DNA of 64,000 nt from Nitrospina sp052156635 (GCF_052156635.1 NZ_JBQKUO010000004.1:62001-126000), one strand, 5' to 3'; counted from the stretch's first letter, positions 1 to 7,978 are shown. Program-made: numbers and translations. The notes: a model not told the origin generated them from the letters alone.

Positions 1-736
1 CGCATTCTTTCTGGGTGAGACAGATCTCGCGCACCGGTAGCACCTTGAACGCGTCGATCTCTTCCACCGAAATCTGGGAGGTGACATCGAAGTGACGGAT
101 CGACTCAACCTCATCACCAAAAAACTCGACACGGATGGGGTTCACCGACGAAGGCAGGTAGAGGTCCAGGATGTCGCCGCGCGAACTGAACTCGCCCGGT
201 TCCTCCACCATCTTGGAACGCCGGAAACCATTATCAACAAGACACAGCTCCAGCAGTTCGCGATCCACCGACTCACCCCGCTTGACCGGATAGGTGAGGT
301 TGCTCAACACGTTCCGCGGCATGACGTACTGCATCGCCGCCTCAATCGGCACGACGAGGATGGGGCATTTGTTCTCTCCCAGCTTGTCGAGCACATCCAG
401 TCGCTCGCCCGAAACCTCGCTCAGCGGAGACAGCGGTTCGTAGGGCAACAACTCCCAGGTAGGAAAGAATTGCGGAACGGGCCGCAGGTTTTCATATTTC
501 AGGAAAAACCGCAGGTCGCCAAGCAGGGCTTCCCCACTGTTCTGGTCGGCGGTGACGATGACCAGCGGACGCCGAAGGGCTTTCCACATTCGAGCCAGAA
601 ACCAGGCGCGCGAAGCCCCGGTCAAGCCCTCGACCGTGGACGCACCGGCGCCCTCTTCCAGCGAATGGAACAATTCGTCCCACCCACTTTGGGTCGGGGG
701 CATGACTGCATTCAACGTATTGGCGGAACTGTTCAT
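1..736 (-). CDS. mfd: Transcription-repair coupling factor Mfd, N-terminal part (cut by window edge)
   Basis: Mfd is the ATP-dependent translocase that removes stalled RNA polymerase from DNA lesions and recruits UvrA. Only about the first 245 residues lie here; the rest continues beyond base 1. The reverse strand translates without stops from an ATG at 736. It shows the UvrB-like N-terminal domain, including FFPTWELLPYEPLSP, then EPGEFSSRGDILDLYLPSS and PIRVEFFGDEVESIRHFD, which are hallmarks of the Mfd damage-recognition module. The start sits 22 bases after the stop of the upstream small gene, so the two are probably co-transcribed. UvrB shares part of this region, but the GEFSSRGDILDLY context with this N-terminus favours Mfd. 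Confidence 0.9.
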   Translation of the reverse strand, partial: MNSSANTLNAVMPPTQSGWDELFHSLEEGAGASTVEGLTGASRAWFLARMWKALRRPLVIVTADQNSGEALLGDLRFFLKYENLRPVPQFFPTWELLPYEPLSPLSEVSGERLDVLDKLGENKCPILVVPIEAAMQYVMPRNVLSNLTYPVKRGESVDRELLELCLVDNGFRRSKMVEEPGEFSSRGDILDLYLPSSVNPIRVEFFGDEVESIRHFDVTSQISVEEIDAFKVLPVREICLTQKEC

Positions 737-758
737 GAATGGATTGACTGCCAGGGGA

Positions 759-1121
759 TCAGGACTTCGCATTTTCAGGGAGCAGGTGTTCCCACTTCGA
801 CTCTCCCTTGATCTTGAAATTAACAGTGACGATGAAAGACGTGCCTTCGTAAAAATTCAACTTGTAGTTGCCGCCGCCAAACCGTTCGAACAGATACTCT
901 TCACAGTTGTCGCGGAAGCCATTGAATTCTTCGAGGGTGAATTTGGCGATCTCGTAAAAATAAATCGAGACGCCTTCATACACGCCCACGAGCAGGGTGA
1001 GGTTGATCCGCTGGTAAATCTCTTCGAAACGCTGGTCGCATTCTTCGGAGGTGGGGTCCCGCTTGAGTTCCCGTTTCAGCTTGGGTTTGTAGTAATCTCG
1101 AAAAGCCTTTTTGACCCACAT
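759..1121 (-). CDS. Conserved-looking hypothetical protein, 120 aa, upstream of mfd
   Basis: I do not recognise this protein. It is 120 residues long with a basic N-terminus (WVKKAFRDYYKPKLKREL) and a middle segment rich in aromatic and acidic residues (EGVSIYFYEIAKF, then EEFNGF). It ends in a beta-rich stretch, FIVTVNFKIKG. No signal peptide, membrane segment or cysteine pair is visible, so it is probably cytosolic. It precedes mfd on the same strand with a 22-base gap, which makes a two-gene unit likely. Codon use looks like its neighbours. A DNA-repair link is only positional inference. Confidence 0.7.
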   Translation of the reverse strand: MWVKKAFRDYYKPKLKRELKRDPTSEECDQRFEEIYQRINLTLLVGVYEGVSIYFYEIAKFTLEEFNGFRDNCEEYLFERFGGGNYKLNFYEGTSFIVTVNFKIKGESKWEHLLPENAKS

Positions 1122-1161
1122 GATTCAGATTCTGATAGTTGTTGGGGTTGATCAAAAGTCG

Positions 1162-1190
1162 TTGCCGTGAGGCAAAACATTTCTTATACT
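1162..1190 (+). promoter_or_regulatory. Sigma-70 type promoter for aguB-aguA
   Basis: TTGCCG (1162-1167) and TATACT (1185-1190) are separated by 17 bases and lie about 48 bases before the aguB start. An 11-base perfect palindrome, CCCCTGAGGGG (1191-1201), follows the -10 directly and would cover the transcription start. That is a plausible operator position. Confidence 0.55.
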
Positions 1191-1237
1191 CCCCTGAGGG
1201 GAAACAAAACGAAAAACCAGTTTAATTTTAATCAATT

Positions 1238-2128
1238 ATGAGCACAAATACCAAGACAGAAATCGTCCGGGTCGGTCTCGTGCAGATGTCCTGCAACGAG
1301 AATCCGGATGACAACCTTAGAGAGGCTGTCCGGGGCATCCGAAAGGCTGCGGAAAACGGGGCGCAGATCGTCTGTCTGCAGGAACTCTACCGCTCGCAAT
1401 ATTTCTGTCAGGTGGAGGATACCGACCGGTTTCGGCTGGCGGAACCCATTCCCGGCCCCTCCACCGAGGCTTTTGGTCCTCTTGCCAGGGAGTTGTCGAT
1501 TGTGCTCATCGTGCCGCTGTTCGAAAAACGCTCCGCCGGACTGTACCACAACAGCGCTATCGTGTTTGACGCCGACGGTTCGGTGGCCGGGCATTACCGC
1601 AAAATGCACATACCGGACGATCCCGGCTTCTACGAAAAGTTTTACTTCGCACCCGGCGACAACGGGTTCCAGGCCATCGACACCCGCTACGGAAAAATCG
1701 GCGTGCTCATCTGCTGGGACCAGTGGTTCCCGGAGGGAGCTCGGTTGACGGCTCTGGCGGGCGCGCAAATTTTGTTTTACCCCACGGCCATCGGGTTTCA
1801 GGACTTCGACTCCGAAGTCGCCTCCAAACAGGCGAATGCCTGGGAGACGATCCAGAAATCGCATTCCATCGCCAACGGGGTGTTCACCGTTGCGGTGAAC
1901 CGCGTCGGCCGGGAACACAATATTCAGTTCTGGGGCCGCTCGTTCGTATGTGGGCCACTGGGTGAGGTCCTGGCCCAGGCGTCTGACGAATGCCCTGAAG
2001 TGCTGGTGGTGGACTGCGACCTCGCTCTCATTGAAGAAACCCGCCAGGGCTGGCCCTTTCTGCGTGACCGGCGGGTGGACGCCTACCAGAACCTGACCCG
2101 ACTCTTTCTTGATTCGAATGGCCGCTGA
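1238..2128 (+). CDS. aguB: N-carbamoylputrescine amidase
   Basis: This nitrilase-superfamily amidase hydrolyses N-carbamoylputrescine to putrescine, CO2 and ammonia, the last step of the agmatine route to putrescine. The protein has 296 residues, the usual length. The catalytic triad is visible as Glu49 (CLQELYRSQYF), Lys122 (HYRKMHIPDDPGFYEKFYF) and Cys159 (GVLICWDQWFPE). The last 20 bases overlap the start of the agmatine deiminase gene, so the two enzymes of consecutive steps are translationally linked. No strong Shine-Dalgarno sequence precedes the ATG. Related beta-ureidopropionases look similar, but the partner gene fixes the assignment. Confidence 0.95.
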   Translation: MSTNTKTEIVRVGLVQMSCNENPDDNLREAVRGIRKAAENGAQIVCLQELYRSQYFCQVEDTDRFRLAEPIPGPSTEAFGPLARELSIVLIVPLFEKRSAGLYHNSAIVFDADGSVAGHYRKMHIPDDPGFYEKFYFAPGDNGFQAIDTRYGKIGVLICWDQWFPEGARLTALAGAQILFYPTAIGFQDFDSEVASKQANAWETIQKSHSIANGVFTVAVNRVGREHNIQFWGRSFVCGPLGEVLAQASDECPEVLVVDCDLALIEETRQGWPFLRDRRVDAYQNLTRLFLDSNGR

Positions 2129-3179
2129 TTCCCCCACTCCGGCGCAGTCCGGCTTTCGCATGCCCGCGGAGTGGGAATCCCACGCCGCCACCTGGCTGAC
2201 CTGGCCCCACAATCCTGAAACCTGGCCCGGACTCGACCTGCGCCCCATCGAAGACGTGTACCTGCAAATGATTGCCACCCTGATCGAAGGCGAAACCGTG
2301 CACGTTCTCGTCAAGGACCCCGAAAGCCGCATCTACGTGGAAAAACGCATGAAGGAACACCACGTTCTGGGCAAAGACGTCCAGATTCATTGCCTGCCCA
2401 CCAACGATTCATGGATTCGCGACTACGGTCCCAATTTTCTGATACGGGAAAACAATTCCCTTCGCGATGTCGCCGCCAATGTGTGGCGGTTCAACTCCTG
2501 GGGTGGCAAGTACGAATGGGAACTCGACGACCGTGCCGGACTGGACATCACACGCCGTCTCGGCATCCCCGTATTCGAACCCGGACTTGTATTGGAAGGC
2601 GGGGCCATTGAAGTCAACGGGCGCGGCACCTGTCTCACCACCCGCCGATGCCTGCTTGACGAAAACCGCAATGCGGGAATGACACAGGAAGAAATGGAGC
2701 GTTATTTAATGGAGTACCTCGGCGCGTCGCACGTCCTGTGGTTCGAGGGGGACCTGGAAGGCGATGACACCGACGGCCACATCGACAACCTGGTGCGCTT
2801 CGTCGATGAAACCACCGTGGTCTATGCTTTTGATGAAAACCAGGATGATCCCAATCACGCCTGCCTGGCGGCAAATCACGAAACCCTTCAAGCGGCAACC
2901 GACCAAAACGGAAACAAGCTCGAAGCCATTGCACTGCCCATGCCGGAACGGGTGGAATTCAACGGTGACCGCCTTCCAGCCAGTCACGCCAATTTTTATA
3001 TTGGCGACCAAAGTGTGCTGTTGCCGGTTTTTGGAGGCTCAAGCGACAAGAAAGCCGAAGGAATTTTAAAAGACCTGTTTCCGCATCGGAAGGTGGTGCC
3101 GGTCCTTTGCAACGAGTTCGTGCTGGGACTGGGCGCCATCCATTGCGTCACGCAACAGCAACCCTCCGCAAAAACCTAA
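2109..3179 (+). CDS. aguA: Agmatine deiminase
   Basis: This enzyme converts agmatine to N-carbamoylputrescine and ammonia, providing the substrate of AguB. It has 356 residues, typical of the peptidyl-arginine-deiminase-like family. Family landmarks are the N-terminal MPAEWESHAATWLTWPHNP, the NDSWIRDYGPNF loop, EGDDTDGHIDNLVRF carrying the substrate-binding Asp and His, and the nucleophile Cys346 in LGAIHCVTQQQP near the C-terminus. It overlaps aguB by 20 bases. The stop overlaps the stop of the convergent dioxygenase gene, so the two transcripts meet tail to tail. Confidence 0.95.
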   Translation: MIRMAADSPTPAQSGFRMPAEWESHAATWLTWPHNPETWPGLDLRPIEDVYLQMIATLIEGETVHVLVKDPESRIYVEKRMKEHHVLGKDVQIHCLPTNDSWIRDYGPNFLIRENNSLRDVAANVWRFNSWGGKYEWELDDRAGLDITRRLGIPVFEPGLVLEGGAIEVNGRGTCLTTRRCLLDENRNAGMTQEEMERYLMEYLGASHVLWFEGDLEGDDTDGHIDNLVRFVDETTVVYAFDENQDDPNHACLAANHETLQAATDQNGNKLEAIALPMPERVEFNGDRLPASHANFYIGDQSVLLPVFGGSSDKKAEGILKDLFPHRKVVPVLCNEFVLGLGAIHCVTQQQPSAKT

Positions 3180-3937
3180 ACCCGGAATTTGTATTCCTTG
3201 CCGGGGTCACGCTCGCAGTCGGGGGGGAAGCTTTTCCTTTTGTCCGCGTAATACTTTTCGCGGTGATCTCCCGCCGATGCCTTGTTGTAGGTCACGTATA
3301 GAACGCGGCGAGGAAAGTCAGTCAGGTTGGGACCGGATCCGTGCGGCACGAAGGAATCAAAGAACACCATGTCGCCAGGTTGAAGCGGCAGGGTTTCGAA
3401 CTTCATCCCCTCCATTTGCCCATCGGTAAGCGGTTCCCATTGTTTGCCGATCAGCCCCTTGCGGTGATGCCCTCCCGCAATTTGAAGGGGACCGTTTTCC
3501 GGAGTCATGGGATCAATGCATATCAGCGCAGTAATGAAGATTTCCGTGTAATCCCACCAGCCTGCCTGCTGGTCCTGGTGCCATTTAAATCCGTCTCCAC
3601 CGGGTAGCTTGAAATTGATTTTGTCCTTGAACAGGATGGCGGATTCGCCAAACAGGTCGCCCACCGCACCTTTCAGCCCGTCGCTGTCGAACAATTCCCG
3701 AAAACCAGCGTGGTAGGGATACAGGTTTTCGACCCGTTGCAGAATGCGCTGGCCAGGTTCCTTGAGGCTGTCCTCGAAGTACATCATGTGCTGGCCGGGT
3801 GTTTCAGGCCAGTTCTGCACCTCGCAGGTCCAGTCAAGAAGGTCGTCGAGCACCGATTCCGAAAACGGGTTCGAAAGGGACAGGTATCCATCCCGTTTAA
3901 AGTCCGCAACCTGTTGCGGAGTCAAAACCTTGCTCAT
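3176..3937 (-). CDS. Phytanoyl-CoA dioxygenase (PhyH) family protein
   Basis: This is a non-haem Fe(II)/2-oxoglutarate-dependent oxygenase of the PhyH fold, 253 residues. The metal-binding His and Asp are in KWHQDQQAGWWDY (His120, Asp122). The distal His199 is in FVPHGSGPNLTDF, followed by Arg210 and Arg211, one of which should bind 2-oxoglutarate. The substrate cannot be read from sequence; bacterial members hydroxylate diverse small molecules such as ectoine, halogenated compounds or lipids. The gene is transcribed with no clear partner, 16 bases after the LapA-domain gene, and converges on aguA. The family call is secure and the substrate is unknown. Confidence 0.85.
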   Translation of the reverse strand: MSKVLTPQQVADFKRDGYLSLSNPFSESVLDDLLDWTCEVQNWPETPGQHMMYFEDSLKEPGQRILQRVENLYPYHAGFRELFDSDGLKGAVGDLFGESAILFKDKINFKLPGGDGFKWHQDQQAGWWDYTEIFITALICIDPMTPENGPLQIAGGHHRKGLIGKQWEPLTDGQMEGMKFETLPLQPGDMVFFDSFVPHGSGPNLTDFPRRVLYVTYNKASAGDHREKYYADKRKSFPPDCERDPGKEYKFRV

Positions 3938-3953
3938 ACTACCTCGTTGACAA

Positions 3954-4274
3954 TCAGGGGTCGTTTTTTTCCGTGAGTTCCGGAAGGGATTTCGATTTCA
4001 ATTCCGCGATTTCCCGGTTCAGGGAATCAATGGTTTTCTGTTTGCTGTGAATGGTGGCCTTGAGTTTCATTTTGGAAAAAACACTTTCCACCCAGGCCAG
4101 CAGAAACCCCAGTCCCAGAGAGGCGAGAATGACGATCAGCAGGGGAACCTTGACATTGACGGAGTTGAGCCCGAAATCATAAAAGCTCACTTCCACCAGA
4201 TCGAGATTTTTGACAGCGAAAATGGAAATGATCAATGCCAGCAAAACGAAAATGACTATCTTGATCGCAGGCAT
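3954..4274 (-). CDS. LapA-domain inner-membrane protein
   Basis: This 106-residue protein has two transmembrane segments (about 4-22 and 41-62) separated by a short loop containing NLDLVEVSFYDFG. A cytoplasmic coiled coil follows (about 65-100, HSKQKTIDSLNREIAELKSK). This is the architecture of the lipopolysaccharide-assembly-protein-A domain (former DUF1049). In E. coli LapA works with LapB to control LPS synthesis, but no LapB-like TPR protein follows here. It lies between a coiled-coil membrane protein and the PhyH gene on the same strand. Confidence 0.75.
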   Translation of the reverse strand: MPAIKIVIFVLLALIISIFAVKNLDLVEVSFYDFGLNSVNVKVPLLIVILASLGLGFLLAWVESVFSKMKLKATIHSKQKTIDSLNREIAELKSKSLPELTEKNDP

Positions 4275-4301
4275 AGCGTCCGGAGAATAGGAAAGGAAAT
4301 T

Positions 4302-4340
4302 AAAAACGGCCTGGGGCCCGGCAAAGAGACCCCAAGCCGT
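4302..4340 (-). terminator. Rho-independent terminator after the acidic coiled-coil gene
   Basis: On the minus strand ACGGCTTGGGG pairs with CCCCAGGCCGT with one internal mismatch, followed by a run of five T. It lies between the 273-residue protein and the LapA-domain gene, so these are probably only partly co-transcribed. Confidence 0.7.
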
Positions 4341-4358
4341 GCTTTGAATTACAGGATA

Positions 4359-5180
4359 CTACTCATCATCGGCAAACTCATCCTCATCTTCCTCGTCACC
4401 ACCTTCTTCGGCGGCTTCTTCTTCAGAATCATCGCTGGATTCCTCGGAAGATTCAGACTCGAGTTCAATCTGGCCGACAGGTGCCGTTTCTTCGGAAGCG
4501 GCCACCGTTTCCTCAGCCGACCCGCTTTCGGTGGTCTCCTCCACAGCCGGCGCGGGGGCGGTCTCCGTTTGCGGAGCCGCATTGGTCATGGGAGCCATGG
4601 GGGCACCGGTGTTGTTGCCTTCCAGTTCCTGCAGAAGACTTTCAATGCTGGCAACCACCTGACCGGATTTGTTCTGCACATCAGCCGGAGCGTTACCGGT
4701 AATTCCCTGGATGGAAACCAGTGCGCGTTTGAGCTCGGTCACCACCACCTGCCGCTCATAGCTGCCGAAACGGGTTTTGAGGTCGGTGACATCCGCATTG
4801 ACTTTGGAGAGTTGTTCGTCCACTTCCTGCCGGAGAGGTCCAAATTTCTGCTCGAGGGTATGGACGGCAGCATCCACATCTCCCACCTTGTTGCCCAAAT
4901 CGCGAATGAAAAACAGGATGAAAATGATAGCCAGGGCCGCCATTCCAAAACCCAGAAAAGCCACGGCCTTGAGCAGGCTCATTTCCTCTTTCTCGGGATC
5001 GACCGGAGGCACGGGTTTTTCGAAATCATCCGCCGCGTTGCCCGCCTCTTCCTTGTCGCCCTGGGCGTAAAAAGAGCTCGCGTCTTCCTTTTCCTCCTGC
5101 TTTATTTTTTCAAGACGATCCTCGGGGCTCTGCCCACCGGACGGGTTATCCCGGTTGCTATCCTGATCATTCGTGGCCAT
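4359..5180 (-). CDS. Single-pass membrane coiled-coil protein with acidic tail
   Basis: I do not recognise a named family. The 273-residue protein has a charged cytoplasmic N-terminus (1-65), one transmembrane helix at about 71-93 (AFLGFGMAALAIIFILFFI), a predicted coiled coil at about 95-185, a proline/alanine/threonine linker, and a strongly acidic end (EEAAEEGGDEEDEDEF). A well-placed GGAGG lies just before the ATG at 5180. The design resembles membrane-anchored scaffold proteins, but no catalytic motif is present. It has its own downstream terminator. The acidic tail could bind cations or basic proteins; that is inference only. Confidence 0.75.
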   Translation of the reverse strand: MATNDQDSNRDNPSGGQSPEDRLEKIKQEEKEDASSFYAQGDKEEAGNAADDFEKPVPPVDPEKEEMSLLKAVAFLGFGMAALAIIFILFFIRDLGNKVGDVDAAVHTLEQKFGPLRQEVDEQLSKVNADVTDLKTRFGSYERQVVVTELKRALVSIQGITGNAPADVQNKSGQVVASIESLLQELEGNNTGAPMAPMTNAAPQTETAPAPAVEETTESGSAEETVAASEETAPVGQIELESESSEESSDDSEEEAAEEGGDEEDEDEFADDE

Positions 5181-5319
5181 TGATCCTCCAAAATAACGGT
5201 CTTATTGAACTTTTCTGTATTGTGTCCTTCGGTCGCATCCAGCCGGCAGGTCCGGTATTCTGGGGGTCAAATTATTGGATCGACCGCCCCGGACAATCCC
5301 CTCTCACTTCACAAAACGA

Positions 5320-5349
5320 TTGTCGTTACAAAACATAAACAGATACAAT
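5320..5349 (+). promoter_or_regulatory. Possible promoter for the periplasmic rhodanese
   Basis: TTGTCG (5320-5325) and TACAAT (5344-5349) with an 18-base spacer lie about 65 bases upstream of the rhodanese start, in the divergent region between two genes. Confidence 0.4.
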
Positions 5350-5413
5350 GGTGAAAGAGGCTGGTGATCCTAACGCTTGCTTATCCGGAGCATGAAAGGC
5401 TGTTACACAAAAA

Positions 5414-6358
5414 ATGAAGCATGATATTACAAGTCTAAAAGACTTTTTGTCAAGGAAAATAAAGGCCCTCGCCGTCTTCCCCGCCCTTGCTATCTGGCTG
5501 ATTTGCGGGGCTTCGGCGACAGCCTGGGCGGCTGATGGTTTTGCGCCTCTTTTGACCATAAAAGAGTTCCGTGCCCTGCCTCAAAACGAGGTCGTTCTTC
5601 TTGACACCCGTTCCACCTGGCGCTACCTGCTGGGACACATTCCGGGTGCCCAGCCCACCGGCGACTGGCAGGATTATTCCGTTCGCCGGGACGGTGTTCC
5701 CGGTTTCATAGACCAGGATCCTGCCGCCATTGCCCAAAAATTGAAAGCCATGGGGGTGGACCGTGGGAAAACCCTGGTCCTGTATGGGGATCCCGAAGAC
5801 AAATGGCGCACCGACGGTCGCTTTTTCTGGATGCTGGAGTTTTACGGGTTCACCCGAACCGCCCTGCTGGAGGGCGGCGTGGATTCATGGGAAAAGCAAG
5901 GTTTGCCAATGGAACGCGGGCCCGCCTCCTCCCCTGCCGCATCGAACCTGACAGCACAGGACATCCAGTTCAACTGGGAGGTATATGCCGACCAGAAATG
6001 GATCGCCGACCGGCTCCACTCGCCGAATCTGGCTTTGATCGATAACCGCGAACAAAATGAATACAACGGGGCAACCCCCTACGGGTCGTCTCGCGGGGGA
6101 CACATTCCGGGAGCGGTTCATATCGACTGGCGGGAGTTTTACGACGCACGGGGCCGGTTGAAGCCCCTGGATACTTTGGAATCCCTTCTGGCCAAATGGA
6201 ATATCACGAAGGATAAAGAGGTTGTTGTCTACTGCACCGGAGGGGTGCGCTCGGGAATGGCCTACTTTGTTTTCCGCTACCTGGGTTACAACGTGCGCAA
6301 TTACGACGGCTCGTGGTGGGACTGGAGCCGCAACCCCCAACTGCCGGTGGAATCCTGA
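5414..6358 (+). CDS. Exported two-domain rhodanese-like sulfurtransferase
   Basis: Thiosulfate or 3-mercaptopyruvate sulfurtransferases move sulfane sulfur from a donor to a thiophilic acceptor. This 314-residue protein begins with a signal-like hydrophobic stretch (ALAVFPALAIWLICGASA) ending near AWAADG, so it is probably periplasmic. Two rhodanese domains follow. The first keeps the fold (LLDTRSTWRYLLGHIPGA) but its active loop reads LVLYGDPEDKWRTDG with no cysteine. The second carries the catalytic Cys274 in VVYCTGGVRSGMAYF. An inactive first and active second domain is the normal pattern. The active loop CTGGVRS is closer to thiosulfate-type than to mercaptopyruvate-type (CGSGVTA) loops. 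Confidence 0.88.
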   Translation: MKHDITSLKDFLSRKIKALAVFPALAIWLICGASATAWAADGFAPLLTIKEFRALPQNEVVLLDTRSTWRYLLGHIPGAQPTGDWQDYSVRRDGVPGFIDQDPAAIAQKLKAMGVDRGKTLVLYGDPEDKWRTDGRFFWMLEFYGFTRTALLEGGVDSWEKQGLPMERGPASSPAASNLTAQDIQFNWEVYADQKWIADRLHSPNLALIDNREQNEYNGATPYGSSRGGHIPGAVHIDWREFYDARGRLKPLDTLESLLAKWNITKDKEVVVYCTGGVRSGMAYFVFRYLGYNVRNYDGSWWDWSRNPQLPVES

Positions 6359-6394
6359 CGCTCCCGAAGGAGCGCCCTTCCCTTACCGGATCGA

Positions 6395-6853
6395 TCAGTG
6401 AGAGCCTTCGGGCATCGAGCCTTCCGGGTATCCCATGGGCGGGCCGCTGTAGGGATTGCCCATCGGGGGACCCATTTGCGACCCTTCCTCGTGCGAATGG
6501 TCGGAGCCTTCATGCTCATGCTGTGACCCCCCGCCCATCATGGGGTTGCGGGCCGGGCGCCCCAGGGATTCCGACGCGTGCACCAGGGCTTCGTTGTAAT
6601 GCCGCAGAGCTTCCTGGGCATGCTTCAACGCTTCCGGCGCATGCGTTTTCACCTGCTGGGAGGCGTCGTCCATCTTCAGACTGAACTCGAGGTGCTTGAT
6701 CATCTCCTGCAGGTGCAGGTAACCTTCCTCTCCATGCCCCAGGCCGACGCTGGCGTGGCCTCCCGATTGCGCCCAAACAGGCGTAAAAGAAACCATCCCC
6801 AAAACCGCCGCTACCATCACCATGGAAAATGTCTTACTGACGAGGCGCTTCAT
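6395..6853 (-). CDS. SmbP-like exported metal-binding protein
   Basis: This small secreted protein has 152 residues when started at the ATG at 6853, which has a GGGGG purine tract just upstream. An in-frame ATG at 6916 would add 21 unlikely residues before the signal peptide. The signal peptide ends at about VWAQS. Histidines recur every seven residues (His71, 78, 85, 92; also His47 and 54) in repeats such as HAPEALK, HAQEALR and HYNEALV. This matches the heptad pattern of the Nitrosomonas small metal-binding protein SmbP. The C-terminus adds a His-rich patch (QHEHEGSDHSHEEG) and a Gly/Pro/Met-rich tail (GPPMGNPYSGPPMGYPEG), suggesting copper or other divalent metal binding in the periplasm. 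Confidence 0.8.
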   Translation of the reverse strand: MKRLVSKTFSMVMVAAVLGMVSFTPVWAQSGGHASVGLGHGEEGYLHLQEMIKHLEFSLKMDDASQQVKTHAPEALKHAQEALRHYNEALVHASESLGRPARNPMMGGGSQHEHEGSDHSHEEGSQMGPPMGNPYSGPPMGYPEGSMPEGSH

Positions 6854-6980
6854 ACTGACCCCCAAAAGGATTCGCTCACGATTGCAAAACACCCCTGCCG
6901 ACTGTGTTTTGCCCATTTATCCTCTAAATATCCCCCAATCGTCCAGCCTTGTCAACGCACAAACCCGCCAGGCCGCAGGC

Positions 6981-7009
6981 AAAAAAAAACCCGCCGAAAA
7001 CACGGCGGG
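6981..7009 (-). terminator. Rho-independent terminator of the flgB-fliE transcript
   Basis: On the minus strand CCCGCCG pairs with CGGCGGG around a six-base loop and is followed by nine T. It is placed about 30 bases after the fliE stop. Confidence 0.85.
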
Positions 7010-7040
7010 ATACCATTCAAACACTCATTTAAAGGGACTG

Positions 7041-7361
7041 TCAGACCTGCATGCGCATCACTTCCTGGTAGGCTTCAACCATTTTGTTGCGCACCTGCAT
7101 GGTCATCTGGAATGCGAGGTCGGCCTTGCTGACGGCCAGCATGGCACCGTGGACGTTCTGGGATTCACCGGACACGAGCTTTTCGATCGCCTGGTCGGCT
7201 TCCTTCTGAAGGTTGTCCACCTGCTTGATGGATTCGGACAACGTCTCTTTGAACGACGGAGCGTTGGGATCGATCTTCTGCGGCGCACCCTTGCCCTGTG
7301 CCGGGTTGAGACCCGGGCCGAGAATCGTTTTCAGATTGGTTTTGAGGGTGTTGTCATCCAT
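7041..7361 (-). CDS. fliE: Flagellar hook-basal body protein FliE
   Basis: FliE joins the MS ring to the proximal rod of the flagellar basal body and is exported through the flagellar type III apparatus. The 106-residue protein has a disordered N-terminus and the conserved C-terminal helices SFKETLSESIKQVDNLQKEA and MLAVSKADLAFQMTMQVRNK, ending YQEVMRMQV, all typical of FliE. It follows flgB with a 79-base gap on the same strand. In most flagellar loci flgC sits between flgB and fliE; here there is no room for it. The transcript ends at a strong hairpin, so no further flagellar genes are co-transcribed. Confidence 0.92.
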   Translation of the reverse strand: MDDNTLKTNLKTILGPGLNPAQGKGAPQKIDPNAPSFKETLSESIKQVDNLQKEADQAIEKLVSGESQNVHGAMLAVSKADLAFQMTMQVRNKMVEAYQEVMRMQV

Positions 7362-7440
7362 CTCTTAACTCCGGAAATCCTCTTTCCAAGTTATGCTTAT
7401 CCCGCTGGTTTGTCAATGCTTATTCACCCGTCCCGGGGCG

Positions 7441-7863
7441 TCATGCCTGCGTGTTTTCACGGATAGCGGAACGGATGATGGAGCCGCGTTTGCTCATCAA
7501 TTGCACAGTGGCGGAGTACGCAATCTGAGTTTCCGCCAGCTTGGTCATTTCCTTGTCAACATTGACGTTATTGCCATTGGAACGGGCCGCATCCGGCTCC
7601 TCGTGCACCTGCGGCTGGAGCCGGCGCAGGGTATCGAGATCCGGGCCCATGTGACCGGACTGGGTCTTTTTCAGGTTGAGCCCGCCGGATCCCAGCGCAT
7701 CCTGCAAGGTGCTTTTAAAATCAATATCTTTTGCCTTGTAGCCGGGGGTGTCCATGTTGCTGATATTACTCGATACGAGCAATTGCCGCTGCGACTGGAA
7801 GTCCAGCGACTTGCTCATCAGTAACGGCACAGGGTCTGAAAACAATAAGCGGTCGATCAGCAT
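7441..7863 (-). CDS. flgB: Flagellar proximal rod protein FlgB
   Basis: FlgB is the innermost rod subunit of the flagellar basal body. The 140-residue protein begins with a helix (DPVPLLMSKSLDFQSQRQ) and carries the rod-family signature LVSSNISNMDTPGYKAKDIDF. The conserved C-terminal helix is AETQIAYSATVQLMSKRGSI. Length and motif order are normal. An AAGGAG sequence precedes the ATG. The gene is the first of a two-gene unit with fliE and is preceded by a sigma-54 promoter. The expected neighbour flgC is missing from the window, as are all other flagellar genes. Confidence 0.92.
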   Translation of the reverse strand: MLIDRLLFSDPVPLLMSKSLDFQSQRQLLVSSNISNMDTPGYKAKDIDFKSTLQDALGSGGLNLKKTQSGHMGPDLDTLRRLQPQVHEEPDAARSNGNNVNVDKEMTKLAETQIAYSATVQLMSKRGSIIRSAIRENTQA

Positions 7864-7892
7864 AAATCACACTCCTTTTGCCTTTATTACAA

Positions 7893-7907
7893 GCAAAACC
7901 GGTGCCA
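7893..7907 (-). promoter_or_regulatory. Sigma-54 (-24/-12) promoter of flgB-fliE
   Basis: The minus strand reads TGGCACCGGTTTTGCT, matching the RpoN consensus TGGCAC-N5-TTGC. The GG and GC elements are separated by exactly ten bases. It lies 30 bases before the flgB start, leaving a leader of about 18 bases with a good ribosome site. The activator gene next door and rpoN at 59 kb fit this reading. Confidence 0.85.
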
Positions 7908-7919
7908 GATCCGGGATTA

Positions 7920-7978
7920 ATCATAAGTTATTATATTTAAACAGGTTATGAAATCAGCACCATTCGACGACTTATGAT
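7920..7978. promoter_or_regulatory. Inverted repeat: probable enhancer/operator between flgB and the sigma-54 activator
   Basis: ATCATAAGT (7920-7928) and ACTTATGAT (7970-7978) form a perfect 9-base inverted repeat. A third TTATGA half-site lies between them at 7946-7951. The cluster lies 27-85 bases upstream of the -12 element of the flgB promoter, where sigma-54 activators usually bind. Confidence 0.55.

Noticed and set aside
6359..6394. Hairpin GCTCC-CGAA-GGAGC between the rhodanese and SmbP-like genes
   Set aside because: The stem is short and neither strand has a following T run, so a terminator is not supported.
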